The position numbers were made by a program, and so were the translations under genes. Below the pieces are notes generated by a model that ran no database searches, was not told the origin of the DNA, and saw only the letters and a program-made list of their open reading frames with translations. This document shows positions 7,376 to 7,624 of a stretch of 7,624 nucleotides of DNA, in pieces; within the stretch, counting starts at the first letter, position 1, and every line of letters starts with the position of its first letter. The DNA comes from Anaerolineaceae bacterium (GTDB lineage: Bacteria; Chloroflexota; Anaerolineae; Anaerolineales; Villigracilaceae), in NCBI GenBank assembly GCA_022181005.1, contig BQMV01000048.1:1-7624 (forward strand). Direction: 5' to 3'.

Positions 7376-7381
7376 TATAAT
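7353..7381 (+). promoter_or_regulatory. Candidate promoter of the Nudix gene
   Basis: A perfect TATAAT at 7376-7381 has ATGAGA (7353-7358, four of six matches to TTGACA) at 17-bp spacing. The -35 would fall in the loop of the preceding terminator. A start near 7388 would give a leader of about 45 nt to the ATG at 7433. Confidence 0.45.
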
Positions 7382-7432
7382 GCGGGGACTTTTATGATGA
7401 AAACATTGATGCGAATTTGGAGAATATTTCCC

Positions 7433-7624
7433 ATGTGGGCGCACACGCTCGCGGCGCGGATGTTGCGTCCGCGGTTTCGGGTGGGAGTTGCCGCGCTGGT
7501 CTTCGATGTGCAGGGCAAGGTGCTTTTGTTCAAACACACATATCGTAAGTTTGCATGGGGGATTCCCGTCGGTGGGTTGGAATATGGCGAACAGCCCGAA
7601 GAGGGAGTGATCCGCGAGTTTTAT
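7433..7624 (+). CDS. Nudix hydrolase, 3' partial
   Basis: The beginning of a Nudix-fold hydrolase, a family that cleaves nucleoside diphosphates linked to another moiety. From M1 at 7433 the 64 visible residues include the first strands (R-V-G-V-A-A-L-V-F-D) and the start of the Nudix box: G47-x5-E53-x7-R61-E62, following W-G-I-P-V-G. The window ends before the second half of the box (E-E-x-G), so catalytic completeness cannot be judged. I chose ATG 7433 because GGAGA (7419-7423) lies 9 nt upstream, like the ribosome sites of the kinase and dnaK genes. In-frame ATGs at 7394, 7397 and 7409 would add up to 13 residues, but the first two lie within about ten bases of the likely transcription start. 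Substrate is unknown. It lies outside the chaperone operon. Confidence 0.85.
   Translation, partial: MWAHTLAARMLRPRFRVGVAALVFDVQGKVLLFKHTYRKFAWGIPVGGLEYGEQPEEGVIREFY

Overview
The window reads as a fragment of a bacterial genome, most likely a Chloroflexota (Anaerolineae-like) genome or metagenome-assembled contig. That placement is inference. It rests on a PknB-type kinase joined through a Pro/Thr-rich linker to a TolB-like propeller, on degenerate 7-bp tandem repeats between genes, and on the general look of the proteins; no 16S or other phylogenetic marker is present. All supported genes lie on the + strand.

Layout. Bases 1-46 are not genomic: they match the Illumina TruSeq index/Read 2 adapter, so the contig begins inside untrimmed adapter. 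Genomic sequence starts at 47, inside a PAP2-family membrane phosphatase lacking its N-terminus (to 997). A TATAAT-type promoter (about 1011) precedes a transmembrane Ser/Thr kinase gene (1059-3186). That gene is broken near 1340 by a frameshift, apparently a deletion of about 14 nt just after the kinase hinge. A clear intrinsic terminator (3205-3235) closes it.

A consensus-like promoter (3252-3280) follows at once, then a leader of about 264 nt holding a doubtful 57-codon ORF with a PilZ-like look. The chaperone cluster grpE (3551-4081), dnaK (4173-6053) and dnaJ (6148-7263) comes next. The three genes encode the DnaK machine: DnaK binds unfolded protein under ATP control, DnaJ delivers substrate and triggers ATP hydrolysis, and GrpE exchanges nucleotide. 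No hrcA gene or CIRCE operator is visible.

Each boundary after grpE carries a different non-coding repeat. A 77-bp array of eleven degenerate heptamers with a 13-bp inverted repeat lies between grpE and dnaK, and its last unit supplies the dnaK Shine-Dalgarno sequence. An 84-bp imperfect palindrome lies between dnaK and dnaJ. A 63-bp array of nine heptamers follows dnaJ and runs into a terminator hairpin (7346-7375). A new promoter then leads into a Nudix hydrolase gene cut by the window end.

I see no clearly new defence, mobile or biosynthetic system. The points most worth a second look are the broken kinase, the repeats placed inside a housekeeping operon, and the unexplained leader before grpE.
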